Of a stretch of 64,000 bases of DNA, positions 18,898 through 28,708 are shown in pieces. The position numbers and the translations under genes are program-made. The notes under the pieces were generated by a model, which worked only from the letters and a program-made list of their open reading frames with translations, searched no databases and was not told the DNA's origin. The first letter of the stretch is position 1. Each line of letters opens with the position of its first letter. The stretch covers positions 21,365-85,364 of the forward strand of contig JALSLV010000112.1 of NCBI GenBank assembly GCA_026988115.1. The letters are read 5' to 3'. This stretch comes from Lysobacterales bacterium. GTDB lineage: Bacteria > Pseudomonadota > Gammaproteobacteria > Xanthomonadales > Marinicellaceae.

Positions 18898-19662
18898 ATG
18901 AATTCAAGAAGTATGAAGTTGTCAAATCAAAGTGGTTTTACATTGGTTGAAATGGCAATTGTGTTAGTCATTATAGGACTAATTTTGGGAGCAGTATCTA
19001 TCGGTAAAGATTTACAACGCGATGCTGAATATGCAAAAGTTAAACAGAAATTTATTGATCAATGGGCATCTGCTTACAATGCCTACTATCAAAGAGCAGG
19101 GGTTGTGCTTGGAGATGATGAAACAAGACCACAAATTATGGTTAATGGCTTTGACTATATAACTGCAGGTACGGCATCTGGTGGCGACATGACTGCAGTT
19201 AATCCACCCAATGCATTGTGTGAAGGTTCGCAAGGACCCAATATGACACGTACTTCAAACAATAATTTGCATTCATTTTTTGATAATTTAGGCATCCGTA
19301 TGCCTCCTGGCCGTGCTGAGGGTTCTGAAGACAGGTATGTTTACTTAGATTCAAATGGAAATCCGCAAGAAATTCAAGTGTGCTTTCAGTGGAACAATCC
19401 GGTTGAGCCAGCAGGTTCTGGCAATATGATGGTTATAACTGGCTTAACTCCAGATTTAGCACGTTCTTTAGATCAAATGATAGACGGAAAGCCTGATGCT
19501 CAAGAAGGCATGTTTCGTCGCCAAGGTGTTGCTAATGGCACTCCAGGAGGTCCTGGTGTTGCATGGGCAGAAACCAATCAAGACAGTTTCGCAGGAGCAG
19601 GGACTAATTTAGATGAAGATCAAATCATTACAGTTGTTGCTAACTACAAAATGAATCAATAA
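18898..19662 (+). CDS. Type IV pilin-like protein, first of three similar pilins in the pilus cluster
   Basis: The 254-aa prepilin has a short basic leader ending in Gly and the class III signal G|FTLVEMAIVLVIIG with Glu at +5, so a prepilin peptidase should process it. The globular part has motifs shared with the pilins at 19673 and 36116: MPPGRAEGSEDRYVYLD, NPQEIQVCFQWN and GLTPDLARSLDQMIDGKPDA. The MSHA-like neighbourhood suggests a major or abundant minor pilin. AGGGG precedes the ATG. The 288 bases upstream hold no gene and probably the operon promoter, which I could not locate with confidence. Confidence 0.88.
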   Translation: MNSRSMKLSNQSGFTLVEMAIVLVIIGLILGAVSIGKDLQRDAEYAKVKQKFIDQWASAYNAYYQRAGVVLGDDETRPQIMVNGFDYITAGTASGGDMTAVNPPNALCEGSQGPNMTRTSNNNLHSFFDNLGIRMPPGRAEGSEDRYVYLDSNGNPQEIQVCFQWNNPVEPAGSGNMMVITGLTPDLARSLDQMIDGKPDAQEGMFRRQGVANGTPGGPGVAWAETNQDSFAGAGTNLDEDQIITVVANYKMNQ

Positions 19663-19672
19663 GGGGAATACC

Positions 19673-20503
19673 ATGAAAAATAATTCTATAAATAAAAAAC
19701 AAACAGGCTTTACTTTAATTGAAATGGCAATAGTTCTGGTGATTATTGGTTTAATCCTAGGAGCTGTTTCTATCGGCAAAGACTTACAAAGAGATGCAGA
19801 ATACGCCAAGGTAAAACAAAAATTCATGGATGGCTGGAAAGAAGCCTATGACGGGTATTACATGCGAACAGGTGTGGTGCTAGGAGATGACCAAACAGCC
19901 CCACTTTATATGGTGGATGGAAGAGTGGTTACAGGCGATAACAATCCAGCATTGCCAGGAATTCCTGCAAGTTATAGCAATACTGGAAATAAAATATGCC
20001 ATGGTCAAGGTTATGCACAAGAAACGGTAGGTGCTGGGGATGCTGTTTTAGAAACGGTAGTCGAGCAAGATTTACATGTGCTTATGGATAATATAGGTAT
20101 TCGGATGCCTCCAGGCCGTTCGGAAGGTCAAGAGGATCGTTATGTTTATCAAGACAGCAATGGCAATCCCGTTGAATTGCAAATTTGTTTTCAATGGAAT
20201 CCAGATAGAACAATCAGTGGTGCTGGTAATGTGATGGTGATTCGTGGGTTAACACCAGATTTAGCTCGGGCTTTGGATCAAATGGTTGATGGTAAACCTG
20301 ATGCTTTAGAAGGTCGGTTCCGTCAACAAAATAATGGCACAAATGACGGTGAAGTTAGTTCTCAAGCTCCGGGCATTGAGTGGATTGGAAACAATACCTA
20401 CAGACAAGGCGGAACAGGTAATTTAACGGCTAATCAAACGGGTGAAAACAAAGATGAGAATAGAGTCGCTCTTTTGACCGCTCATTGGGTAATGGATCAG
20501 TAA
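19673..20503 (+). CDS. Type IV pilin-like protein, second of three similar pilins
   Basis: This 276-aa prepilin has the processing site G|FTLIEMAIVLVIIG and a mature N-terminal helix almost identical to the preceding pilin. It shares the MPPGRSEGQEDRYVYQD and GLTPDLARALDQMVDGKPDA motifs but has a different central loop (about 85-135) and a longer C-terminal variable region. It starts 10 bases after the previous gene with AGGGGA in front. Tandem duplication is evident. Which of the pair dominates the fibre cannot be told. Confidence 0.88.
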   Translation: MKNNSINKKQTGFTLIEMAIVLVIIGLILGAVSIGKDLQRDAEYAKVKQKFMDGWKEAYDGYYMRTGVVLGDDQTAPLYMVDGRVVTGDNNPALPGIPASYSNTGNKICHGQGYAQETVGAGDAVLETVVEQDLHVLMDNIGIRMPPGRSEGQEDRYVYQDSNGNPVELQICFQWNPDRTISGAGNVMVIRGLTPDLARALDQMVDGKPDALEGRFRQQNNGTNDGEVSSQAPGIEWIGNNTYRQGGTGNLTANQTGENKDENRVALLTAHWVMDQ

Positions 20504-20504
20504 A

Positions 20505-21032
20505 ATGACAGAAGATAAACAAGCCGCCAGAAAAAACGAGAGAGTGAAAAGTTCTTCGAATACAAGAAGAAAGTTTATCTTGGCAGCGACTGCTGTATTG
20601 ATAATTGCGTTGCCAATCATGGTTTATAAAGTGCTACATGATTGGCGAGCCTTGCAAAACAAGAAGGCAGAGTTAATTTCTGTTAGAAAGCAATCCAGTG
20701 ATTTGGTGGTTTTGCAAGAAAGCATAAATCAGTATAAAAAATACCATAACGAACTTAAACAATTGATGCAACAAGCAGAATCATCCAATTTAGGTTCGGA
20801 ATATTGGATTGAAAGAAAGGTTGAAATCAATAAAAAGAAAATTAATCGCAGTGAAGCCGCTGGATTTTTAGCGGGAGCGGGTAAAGACACGGATTCCTTC
20901 TTTAAAACGGCAATGTTTGAAATTCACACCGTGCAATTAGGCGATGATTTGTTTAATTTTAGGCAAGGCGATGCCAGTGAAGTGCAAATGACGATGAATG
21001 GTCAATTTTATTCGAAAATAAAAAATAAATAA
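20505..21032 (+). CDS. Bitopic membrane protein, PilO/MshJ-like position
   Basis: The 175-aa product has a basic cytoplasmic N-terminus, one membrane helix (about 23-41) and a long helical, coiled-coil-prone periplasmic segment (about 45-105). A small C-terminal domain follows. This layout and its place before the PilM/PilN-like gene match PilO/GspM/MshJ alignment proteins, but sequence similarity is too weak to name it. It begins one base after the second pilin gene. Confidence 0.7.
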   Translation: MTEDKQAARKNERVKSSSNTRRKFILAATAVLIIALPIMVYKVLHDWRALQNKKAELISVRKQSSDLVVLQESINQYKKYHNELKQLMQQAESSNLGSEYWIERKVEINKKKINRSEAAGFLAGAGKDTDSFFKTAMFEIHTVQLGDDLFNFRQGDASEVQMTMNGQFYSKIKNK

Positions 21033-21076
21033 GGGAATAAAAAAATGCTCTTAACAATCAATCAAAGGTCAAAAGT

Positions 21077-22414
21077 ATGAAATACAGTTTACCCATAATA
21101 AATTTAGATCATCAGTGGTACTTATTGCAAGGTGTCAAACTGAGTAAAATAGATAAACCAGAAACCTTAACGGGCACGGAGGTGATTTTAACGGATTTTA
21201 ATGATGCTGTTTTTGGGTTGGAAAATGTCTCAGGTCCAGTTGAACATGCCGCTGCGTTAATAGAAAAACGGTTACGCGATATCGGTATGTTAGATGGGCC
21301 TAGTAAAGTTATCGTACACGACACACACAAAATTGGTGATATAACCAGTGTATTATTTACGGCAATACCTGCCGAAAGTTACGCACAATATTTTCAATTG
21401 GTCAACAACCAAAAAGATCATTGTTTAGTTGTGCCGCTTTTATCGGTATTAACCAAACAAGTTGAAAAACACACCGACTCATCAAAAAAAGCCAAAGCAT
21501 TTGTGTTTCATCATGGCAGGGAATTTGACTTAATTATTGTTCGCGATAAGCAAATAGTTCAGGTCGCTAGAATGACGGCTTTTAGTCAGAGCGATGAAGA
21601 CGTTAATCAAACGCTAAAAACACTAGCAACGGAAGTACTTAAACAGAATAAATCAGTTCTAAACAGAATTGACAATATTCAATGGTCAGGTTTTTTAGAA
21701 GAAGAAAAAAATCAAAATCAATACATGAAGACGTTAGCTGAATTAACAGACCTTGAAGTGGTTGCGGAACAACACAGCGACATTATATTTGATGGCAATG
21801 AAGTTAAATCGGTTTTACCAAATTTGATTAATTGCATCACAATCAAAGATGCTGCTAATGATGCCAATAGTCGATTTTTGTATAACAGCGAGAAGTTTTT
21901 ACCCTTTATGGCGGCGGCTTTACTGGCTGCGATTATTTTTCTTGGTGGTCTTTTGATTAAATGGAACAGCCAAATGCAAGACATTAATAATGAGTTAGCG
22001 CAATCAGATGAGAGTAAATTGCAAGCCGATATTGCTTCAATTAAATCAGATTTGATGCAAACAAACAAACTCTTTTCGAGCAATGCCAATGCACAAAGTA
22101 CAAGTCAATGGCTATACGATTTAAACGGAATTCAATCAGCACCCGATCCAAAACAACTCGTGGATGATGTGGGCAGTAGTTTGCCTGAGGATGTATTGAT
22201 TGTGGGGATTTCTTTGGATTCTCGTCGGTCTCCAGCTACGGTTGTACTTGAAGGAGTGATTGATAAGCCTTTGCAACAAGCCTTAAAAGATTTGGAGTCG
22301 ATGAGTGGTGAACTTTTGAGAAAGGGTTATCAAATGATGAATAATAGTTCAATTGAATTGGGCGACAGTAATGATTTTCGCATGACATTAAAGGTTGATT
22401 ATAATGACAAATAA
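21077..22414 (+). CDS. PilM/PilN-type pilus assembly protein (GspL/MshI-like)
   Basis: The 445-aa protein combines a cytoplasmic region of about 270 residues, consistent with the actin-like PilM/GspL fold, with one membrane helix (about 274-294). A periplasmic PilN-like domain follows, with a coiled coil then DVLIVGISLDSRRSPATVVLEG. Such fused proteins tie the assembly ATPase to the inner-membrane platform. The call rests on architecture and neighbours, as the N-terminal domain shows no crisp motif. It overlaps the next ORF slightly. Confidence 0.72.
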   Translation: MKYSLPIINLDHQWYLLQGVKLSKIDKPETLTGTEVILTDFNDAVFGLENVSGPVEHAAALIEKRLRDIGMLDGPSKVIVHDTHKIGDITSVLFTAIPAESYAQYFQLVNNQKDHCLVVPLLSVLTKQVEKHTDSSKKAKAFVFHHGREFDLIIVRDKQIVQVARMTAFSQSDEDVNQTLKTLATEVLKQNKSVLNRIDNIQWSGFLEEEKNQNQYMKTLAELTDLEVVAEQHSDIIFDGNEVKSVLPNLINCITIKDAANDANSRFLYNSEKFLPFMAAALLAAIIFLGGLLIKWNSQMQDINNELAQSDESKLQADIASIKSDLMQTNKLFSSNANAQSTSQWLYDLNGIQSAPDPKQLVDDVGSSLPEDVLIVGISLDSRRSPATVVLEGVIDKPLQQALKDLESMSGELLRKGYQMMNNSSIELGDSNDFRMTLKVDYNDK

Positions 22415-22943
22415 ATATTCAGGTATTACGCTTTTTTTATTGGCAATCATTGCCGTAATTTTTAGTTGGAGCATGTATAAAAAGCAAAAGAGGTCTTTTT
22501 TTGTTAGTCGTCCCAATGCATTGGAATCTCAGCAACTGATTAGAGACATAAAAATCAAACCAAAAGCTTTTGCATCATTGCAAGTAATGAAAGAGGTGCT
22601 TTTGACAGTGTCTAATATAACTGATAACGCAACACAAACCAAACATGATTCAGTATCAATTGCATTGTCTCCAAAAGCGAATAAAGCCAAGAGACCTATT
22701 CTTGAAAACCCTACAAAACAAGAAAAACAAAAGAGAATAGCCGCATCAATTTGCCGACAAGCAAGAAAGTTAAAAGTCTCGATGTCATTTGTAACAAATG
22801 AAGAGAAATATGCTGTTATTTCTGACCACTTTGTTAGAGAAGGGCAAGCTATTGGTAATAAATTTAAGGTTGTTAGTATTTCTCCTGAGACAATTCGAGT
22901 TAAAAAATATGGAGTTACGTGTCAAGTGAAAGTCAGTAGTTAA
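22404..22943 (+). CDS. Bitopic pilus assembly protein, MshK/PilP-like position
   Basis: From the ATG at 22404 the protein has 179 residues: an N-terminal membrane helix (about 6-23), a polar linker and a small C-terminal domain. That domain (FVREGQAIGNKFKVVSISPETIRVKKYG) resembles the beta-rich homology region of GspC and PilP proteins that docks on the secretin. In MSHA loci a small protein of this kind (MshK) lies before mshL. Upstream TTG in frame is less likely. Assignment is from architecture and order. Confidence 0.65.
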   Translation: MTNKYSGITLFLLAIIAVIFSWSMYKKQKRSFFVSRPNALESQQLIRDIKIKPKAFASLQVMKEVLLTVSNITDNATQTKHDSVSIALSPKANKAKRPILENPTKQEKQKRIAASICRQARKLKVSMSFVTNEEKYAVISDHFVREGQAIGNKFKVVSISPETIRVKKYGVTCQVKVSS

Positions 22944-22972
22944 TGTTTTATAGGATAAATAAGTAAAGATAA

Positions 22973-23500
22973 ATGAACTTTAAAATAACTTTAATTTTAG
23001 TCTTAATTAGTTTAGCTCTTATTGTTGCTAATGTTGATTTTGGTGTGGATGTTAATCCAGATAAGCAAAACACCAGCAAGAAAACAGGGCTGAATATTAT
23101 TAAACCAGTGCAACTAGAACAACAAAGTGAAGACATTCTTATTGCAAAAGAAAAAATAAAATTAGTCAGTGATTTTACAAAGTCAAATAGGACTTTGCAA
23201 CAACGCAAAACGTTTGACAACGAGAGATTTAGCAAAGAAGGACAAGCCTATACAACTTTAGGTGAATTAATGCTTAAGAACCAAAAAAAAGTGAGTACGC
23301 AAAACTATTCAGTTGAATTGTTTAAGCAAATAACCCAAGCAAAATACAATCTAAAAATAGCAAAAGAAATGGCGTATTTAAGCAAAGATTTATTTATAGA
23401 AACAGACGATGGTAAAAAAATAGATGAAAAGGTTTACCAAAAAATAAAAGAGTTAAGAAATGACCTTATTGTTGAACTAAAAAAACAAAATAATAAATAA
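22973..23500 (+). CDS. Exported or membrane-anchored helical protein of unknown function
   Basis: I do not recognise this 175-aa protein. An N-terminal hydrophobic segment (about 4-20) precedes a Lys- and Glu-rich, mostly helical periplasmic part that ends in a basic coiled-coil-like tail. It is embedded in the pilus operon one base before a prepilin gene, so an assembly or accessory role is likely by context only. Confidence 0.6.
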   Translation: MNFKITLILVLISLALIVANVDFGVDVNPDKQNTSKKTGLNIIKPVQLEQQSEDILIAKEKIKLVSDFTKSNRTLQQRKTFDNERFSKEGQAYTTLGELMLKNQKKVSTQNYSVELFKQITQAKYNLKIAKEMAYLSKDLFIETDDGKKIDEKVYQKIKELRNDLIVELKKQNNK

Positions 23501-23501
23501 A

Positions 23502-24311
23502 ATGCACTATTCGACGAACAATAAAACACCAAAATGCTCAATAAAAGTTAAAGCATTCACATTGATAGAATTGTCGATTGTTTTGGTTATTGTGGGAATT
23601 ATTATTTCATCTGCTCAAGCTTTTTACCGCTCGACAATTAAAACAAGTAATAACATAAAAATAGATTCCCAGTTAGCCAGTATAAGTCAGTCACTTATCA
23701 CCTTCGCTTTGCAAAATAAGCGGTTGCCTTGTGCGGATGTAGATGGCAATGGCTATGAAGGCTCAGGCAACGGAAATTGTGGCAGTGCCGGGCTTTATCA
23801 AACAGGTTCAGTGCCCTATAAAACATTGGAAATGAGTCAAATGTCAAACACCCAAACTCAACTAATGAAAAAAGATATTGTATACGGTGTGTATAGAAAT
23901 TCGAATGCAACGGCGACAAATGATGCGGATTTAAGCCGAGCAATTGAACGCACTTCTGATGCAGCTGGGAGCCAATATTATATTAATATTTATGATTTTA
24001 TTAAAGCATTAAGCACTGCCAACTCTACGCTTAAAACTTCCAGTTATATTTACACCACAGGTATTGGCAGCAATGAAAATTGTGCCACCATCGTCACCAG
24101 AAACTATGCCTATATTTTGGTTTCAGCAGGAATTGAGGATGCCGATAATAATGGCAATGTTTTTGATGGCGTTAACACTAATTTAAAGCAAGATGGAACT
24201 GGCAGCAAATGTTTTGTTTCAAGCAAAAGAAGAATGAGCAACCAATATGATGACAAGGTATTGGTCATGAACTTTCAATCCTTAATTGGAAAAATGAATT
24301 CAATAAACTAA
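23502..24311 (+). CDS. Minor-pilin-like protein, second pilin type, without hydrophobic tail
   Basis: The 269-aa protein has a prepilin site with Ala rather than Gly before the cut (KA|FTLIELSIVLVIVG) and Glu at +5. The globular domain has the pattern shared with the three large pilin-like proteins at 31662, 33761 and 34903. RLPCADVDGNGYEG gives a Ca-loop-like Asp run at about 75-86. YGVYRN and DADL follow, then a second Asp-rich loop DADNNGNVFDG (213-223) and YDDKVLVMNF. It ends soon after, so it shows the core domain without the Ala-rich extension. Confidence 0.82.
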   Translation: MHYSTNNKTPKCSIKVKAFTLIELSIVLVIVGIIISSAQAFYRSTIKTSNNIKIDSQLASISQSLITFALQNKRLPCADVDGNGYEGSGNGNCGSAGLYQTGSVPYKTLEMSQMSNTQTQLMKKDIVYGVYRNSNATATNDADLSRAIERTSDAAGSQYYINIYDFIKALSTANSTLKTSSYIYTTGIGSNENCATIVTRNYAYILVSAGIEDADNNGNVFDGVNTNLKQDGTGSKCFVSSKRRMSNQYDDKVLVMNFQSLIGKMNSIN

Positions 24312-24330
24312 TGATAAAAAAGAGAATAAT

Positions 24331-26076
24331 ATGAAAATAATAAGCATAAATTCACCAATAGCTGTATTAATGGCTTCAACATTCATGCTTTCCTCATGTG
24401 CAACCAATAAGCCAAGTTGGGAAAATGCTAAGGAAATAGAGAAAATTAATGAGGAGTCTTTGGCATTAATTACTCAACGGACAGCTTTAGAGTCTCAAAA
24501 GCTTTATCAACAACAACAAGACCTGATTGCTCGCATTGAAAATGTCGCTAAAAGGGAGAAAGCCCTTGAGCCAGTTGCTCCAAGATTTGATCCTCTGGAG
24601 TCGGTTAATGTTACTATAAATGCCGATGATGCAGATTCTCAATTTGTTTTACAAGCCTTGGCAAAACAAGCAGGAATGAATTTGCTCATGTCACCGAACC
24701 TTTCTCATTTAGAACGTAAAATTAGTTTGCATTTGGAAGATGTGTCAGCAAGGTTGGTCTTTGAAAGGTTAATGAATATGCTCGATTTACATGGGGAAAT
24801 CAAAGGCAATATTCTTGTTATCAAGCCTTTTGAAGAACGACTCTTTCATGTGAATTTCTTACAAGATATTGCCACTATAGATTTTAGCACGGGTGGAGAT
24901 GTGTTTGGCTCAGGAAGTTCAGGCGCTGGTAGTGGCGGTGGTGGCGGAGGTGGTAGTTCGTCGGGTGGTGGTTCAGGTAACAACCTCAGAGCAAATTTCA
25001 CCCTTAATGGTAAGAGTGCTAATAATAATGATCCCTATGAACAAATGGAAAATATGTTAGAGCGGCTTATTGGAACCAAACCCTCCAATAAAAAACAATC
25101 ACAAAACAAGCCAGGAATGTTAGGTGTTAATGAGTTTAAAGAAATTGCCACCCCCATTTATAATGAGCCTAAATATTCTTTAAATAAAGTCACAGGCACG
25201 TTATACGTGAATGCAAGACCTTCACAAATAGAGGCTGTTTCACGAATCATTAACAGTTACGAAGATGTGATGGGACGCCAGGTATTAATCGAAGCTCAAA
25301 TTCTTGATGTGACGTTAAAAGATGGATATGAGTATGGCGTAGACTGGACTAGTCTTCGCAACCATTTGGCTGGTGGATTCTTAGGGTCAGGTGGAATCAC
25401 AGTAGGCGGTATTCAATCAGCAATACCTGGAGCGGTGAATCAAGGCAATGGGATAATTATTCCAGGTTCTTCGACAGGGTTTCAAGAAGGCAATAGTTTT
25501 GGCTTAGCTTACAGTGATGGTTCTTTTAATACGGCAATTAAATTATTGAATACTTATGGGCATGTTCGGGTTTTATCGAACCCGACTATTCGTGCAAAAA
25601 ACTCACACCCTTCCATGATAAGTGTGGGAAGCATTACCCGATTTGTTTCCCAATCCGAAGCCATTGTTAATAACGTAGGAGGGAGTTCTGTGACGACTAA
25701 TAATGTTATTACAGATTCTGTTTTTAATGGTATTGTGGTTGGTGTGCTGCCTTTTATTTCGGCAGATGGAACGGTTAATTTAACCATTCATCCCATGCAA
25801 TCAGAGGTAAACCAAGCCAGTTTAGCTTTGCAAGATGTGGGTGGCTCAAAAATAACCCTGCCACAAATTGATTTTAAAGGAGTTACAACATCACTTGCAT
25901 TAAATGATGGAGATACCGTGTTACTGGGAGGATTAATTAGTGAAAGTGGTCATTCGACTGGTGAGAAAGTGCCTTTTGTCTCTCAAATCCCCTTGGTAGG
26001 AAATATGTTTAAAAATCGCAGTCGATCCACTTCCAGTCGTGAGTTGGTTATCGTGTTAAAAGTTAAAGTGTTATGA
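24331..26076 (+). CDS. mshL: MSHA-type pilus secretin, lipoprotein (MshL family)
   Basis: This outer-membrane channel protein for pilus export is 581 aa long and has a lipobox at LSSC (Cys23), unlike the Sec-processed GspD at 6231. The N-terminal secretin/STN-like domain lies at about 85-170 (VTINADDADSQFVLQAL). A Gly/Ser-rich linker (about 190-220) and the secretin core follow (about 320-581, with VLIEAQILDV, GDTVLLGGLISESG and VPFVSQIPLVGNMF). The stop overlaps the next start (ATGA). Confidence 0.9.
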   Translation: MKIISINSPIAVLMASTFMLSSCATNKPSWENAKEIEKINEESLALITQRTALESQKLYQQQQDLIARIENVAKREKALEPVAPRFDPLESVNVTINADDADSQFVLQALAKQAGMNLLMSPNLSHLERKISLHLEDVSARLVFERLMNMLDLHGEIKGNILVIKPFEERLFHVNFLQDIATIDFSTGGDVFGSGSSGAGSGGGGGGGSSSGGGSGNNLRANFTLNGKSANNNDPYEQMENMLERLIGTKPSNKKQSQNKPGMLGVNEFKEIATPIYNEPKYSLNKVTGTLYVNARPSQIEAVSRIINSYEDVMGRQVLIEAQILDVTLKDGYEYGVDWTSLRNHLAGGFLGSGGITVGGIQSAIPGAVNQGNGIIIPGSSTGFQEGNSFGLAYSDGSFNTAIKLLNTYGHVRVLSNPTIRAKNSHPSMISVGSITRFVSQSEAIVNNVGGSSVTTNNVITDSVFNGIVVGVLPFISADGTVNLTIHPMQSEVNQASLALQDVGGSKITLPQIDFKGVTTSLALNDGDTVLLGGLISESGHSTGEKVPFVSQIPLVGNMFKNRSRSTSSRELVIVLKVKVL

Positions 26077-27035
26077 GTTTAATCCACGATTCATTGCGAA
26101 GGTTAGAATCAAAGCAATTAAATAAGGTTGCGACAGATTCTAATGTTTACACAGGCTATGTTGATGCGACACAACAAAGTTTGTTTAATAAATCGTGGGT
26201 TGTCGGATTGTTGGTGTTTGTTGTTTTATTAATTATCTTCGCCCTCATAAGTTACAAAAAGATAGGCTTTAATAACCTTGATTTACTGAATCCAGTCGAA
26301 CCCATTAATGACCGTGATGACTTAATAACACAAAAATATACGAATCAAACAAGCAAGAACCCGTCTTCGATTCATGAGACGATAGATGCGCCTGTTGTTA
26401 TTACACAACCTGCAACTAAAGTTAAAGAAGCTGAAAATGAAACCGCAGAGGGCAGTTTGCCAAAAACAATAAAGACATTTGAACCAGTACAGAAAGCTTC
26501 ACCTAAAAACGTTGTGCCAAGAGTCACTTCACAGCAAAAGATTATCCTAAAAAAACCAGCGGCAACAAAAAAGAAGCCACCGTTGCTCTTTAGCAAAGTA
26601 CAAGAATTCAGTAAAGTACAAGAATTAAGTAAAACGCAAGAAATCAAGTCAGAACAAAAGCCTAAACTTACCGTAAAAGAAACTCGCCATTTGGTGAATA
26701 ATCTACAAATGTATATTGAAGAAAGAAATAAGCCTAAAGTTAACACTTTGTTAGCGCAATTACAAAAAAGTTCAGGCTCCAGTAGTTTGGTATATCTTCG
26801 CATGTATGCGTATTGGTCAACAATACAAAAAGACGATGAAACCGCTATACGCATGTATAAAAAAATTCTGTTTGTGAAGCCTAATGACATTCAAGCTGGA
26901 ACTAACTTGGCTCTTATTGAAGCTCGACAAAATAAAAGTGAACAAGCATTAAAACGATTAAAGTCTTTGCAAGTTTATTATCCAAGCAATAAGAATATTA
27001 AAGCCTACATTAAAAAAATTGAGGTGATGAAGTGA
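26073..27035 (+). CDS. MshN-like protein: GspB-type N-terminus, membrane helix and TPR region
   Basis: The 320-aa protein begins MSLIHDSLRRLE, a cytoplasmic motif also seen in GspB and MshN-type proteins. It has one membrane helix (about 42-60), a Lys/Pro/Thr-rich linker with three tandem KVQE-type hexapeptides, and C-terminal tetratricopeptide-like helices (about 205-320). In MSHA loci MshN sits beside MshL and MshM, as here. It overlaps both mshL and the ATPase gene by four bases. Confidence 0.72.
   Translation: MSLIHDSLRRLESKQLNKVATDSNVYTGYVDATQQSLFNKSWVVGLLVFVVLLIIFALISYKKIGFNNLDLLNPVEPINDRDDLITQKYTNQTSKNPSSIHETIDAPVVITQPATKVKEAENETAEGSLPKTIKTFEPVQKASPKNVVPRVTSQQKIILKKPAATKKKPPLLFSKVQEFSKVQELSKTQEIKSEQKPKLTVKETRHLVNNLQMYIEERNKPKVNTLLAQLQKSSGSSSLVYLRMYAYWSTIQKDDETAIRMYKKILFVKPNDIQAGTNLALIEARQNKSEQALKRLKSLQVYYPSNKNIKAYIKKIEVMK
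26592..26645 (+). repeat. Three tandem 18-bp repeats inside the MshN-like gene
   Basis: Three copies of an 18-base unit encode SKVQEF, SKVQEL and SKTQEI in the linker between the membrane helix and the TPR region. Units one and two differ at two bases; unit three has diverged more. Such in-frame repeats can change linker length by slippage. Confidence 0.85.
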
Positions 27036-28708
27036 ATCTATTAACTCAAAACATGCCTCATTTAAAAGCTCTAGGCTTGAAGTTTAACCCATTCCCAGTT
27101 GTTCCAGATTCTCACAACTATTTTATGACTGATCGAATGAGTGAGTCAATTGATGATATTTTGCACTGCATAGATGCGCGCAAGGGGTTTATTCTTATTA
27201 GTGGAGAAGTGGGGTTGGGGAAAACGACTTTGAGTCGGTTGTTATTAGCTAAGCTGGCTCAAAGTAATATTATCACGTCTCTTGTTTTTAATACCTTTCT
27301 ACAAGAAAAATCCTTATTGAAAGCCATAAACAAAGATTTTAATATTTTTATTAAAAGCGATAACATTGAAGACCAATTAAATGCACTAAATCGTTTTTTA
27401 TTAACTCAATACGCCTTGAAAAAAAACTGTGTTATTGTTATTGATGATGCGCAACAATTAAGCACAAAAAGCTTAGAGCTTATTAGGCAGCTTTCAAATT
27501 TAGAGACCAATCAAAATAAATTGGTGCAAATTATTTTGGTTGCACAAGGCGAGATTTTAGAAACATTAAATCGAAATGACTTAAGGCAATTAAAGAGTCG
27601 CATTGCTCTTAATGTGAAAATTGAACCATTTAGTTTACACGAAGTTAGGCAATACATCGATTTTAGATTGGCTCGCGCGGGCTCAAATGGTCAAATTAGA
27701 ATAGACAATATTGCCTCGAAATATTTACATAAGGTAACTCTTGGATTACCAAGACAAATTAACCTGGTTTTGGATCGTTGTTTATATGTAGTGGCTGCGT
27801 ATGATAAAAATACAATAGACAAAAATTTAGTATCGCAAGCGTTTCAAGAAATTTCGTTGCATTCAAAACCTAAAAATACACAACTATCAGTAAAGGCTTT
27901 ATCAACCTATGCCGCCGTGGTTGTATTTGGCTCATTTCTGGGTGTTGCGATTTATAAAAAATCCATTGGAAACCATGCAATTGATGAAAATGTCTATCGA
28001 GCCCAACAAAATGAATCATTACTGTTAACTCATTCATTTGATTCTCAACAGAAAATAAAACCACAAGTAATGGACTCTATTCCTAAAGAAAAAGTGAAAT
28101 CTTCGGAAAACGAACAACTTACCTTAAATGAATTCTTAACAAGCTTTAACTTTGGAAAAAATCTTACTGGCATCGCAAATGCCATTAAAGAGTCCAATAT
28201 GAACAAACTTGCTCAACAGGTTAATCAACTAACACCCTATAAGTTGTTAATCACATCACAATTACAGAAGAACCAAAACAAACACCTGTTTTGGCATGTT
28301 ATTGATGAAAATAAACAGCAAAAGTGGATTACATTTTGGCAACCAGAAATAACCCTAAAGGCTTTTTACCAAGGCTATTATTCGGATTCAATTTATAAAC
28401 TGCAAAACCGTTTGAAAGATTTAGGCTATTACCATTTTAATGTGGATGGGATAGTTGGAGATAAAACTTTAGCAGGAATCACCTCACTGCAAAAAGATTA
28501 CGGCATTGATGCCAGTGGTTTTCCAAATGATTTAACTCTGTATTTTTTACAGCACAATTTGCCCAAAAACACACTCAAAGAAAACACCTATTTAAGTGAA
28601 AAAAAGAACAATAAAAAAGTAAGTAATAATAAAAATAAGTCTTATCAATTTAACAATAAAAATGCACTGGCTTATGACAATTCAATTCAGAACATTAACT
28701 ACCGATAA
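27032..28708 (+). CDS. mshM: ExeA/MshM-type AAA ATPase with C-terminal peptidoglycan-binding domain
   Basis: This 558-aa membrane ATPase has Walker A GEVGLGKT (58-65) and Walker B CVIVIDDAQQ. A membrane helix lies at about 288-308 and a periplasmic peptidoglycan-binding-1 domain at about 450-505 (LQNRLKDLGYYHFNVDG, GDKTLAGI). In ExeA this architecture helps the secretin pass the cell wall. It uses a GTG start that overlaps the previous stop. The C-terminus after the wall-binding domain is an Asn/Lys-rich tail of about 45 residues. MshM proper is often shorter, so the wall-binding extension makes it ExeA-like. Confidence 0.85.
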   Translation: MNLLTQNMPHLKALGLKFNPFPVVPDSHNYFMTDRMSESIDDILHCIDARKGFILISGEVGLGKTTLSRLLLAKLAQSNIITSLVFNTFLQEKSLLKAINKDFNIFIKSDNIEDQLNALNRFLLTQYALKKNCVIVIDDAQQLSTKSLELIRQLSNLETNQNKLVQIILVAQGEILETLNRNDLRQLKSRIALNVKIEPFSLHEVRQYIDFRLARAGSNGQIRIDNIASKYLHKVTLGLPRQINLVLDRCLYVVAAYDKNTIDKNLVSQAFQEISLHSKPKNTQLSVKALSTYAAVVVFGSFLGVAIYKKSIGNHAIDENVYRAQQNESLLLTHSFDSQQKIKPQVMDSIPKEKVKSSENEQLTLNEFLTSFNFGKNLTGIANAIKESNMNKLAQQVNQLTPYKLLITSQLQKNQNKHLFWHVIDENKQQKWITFWQPEITLKAFYQGYYSDSIYKLQNRLKDLGYYHFNVDGIVGDKTLAGITSLQKDYGIDASGFPNDLTLYFLQHNLPKNTLKENTYLSEKKNNKKVSNNKNKSYQFNNKNALAYDNSIQNINYR

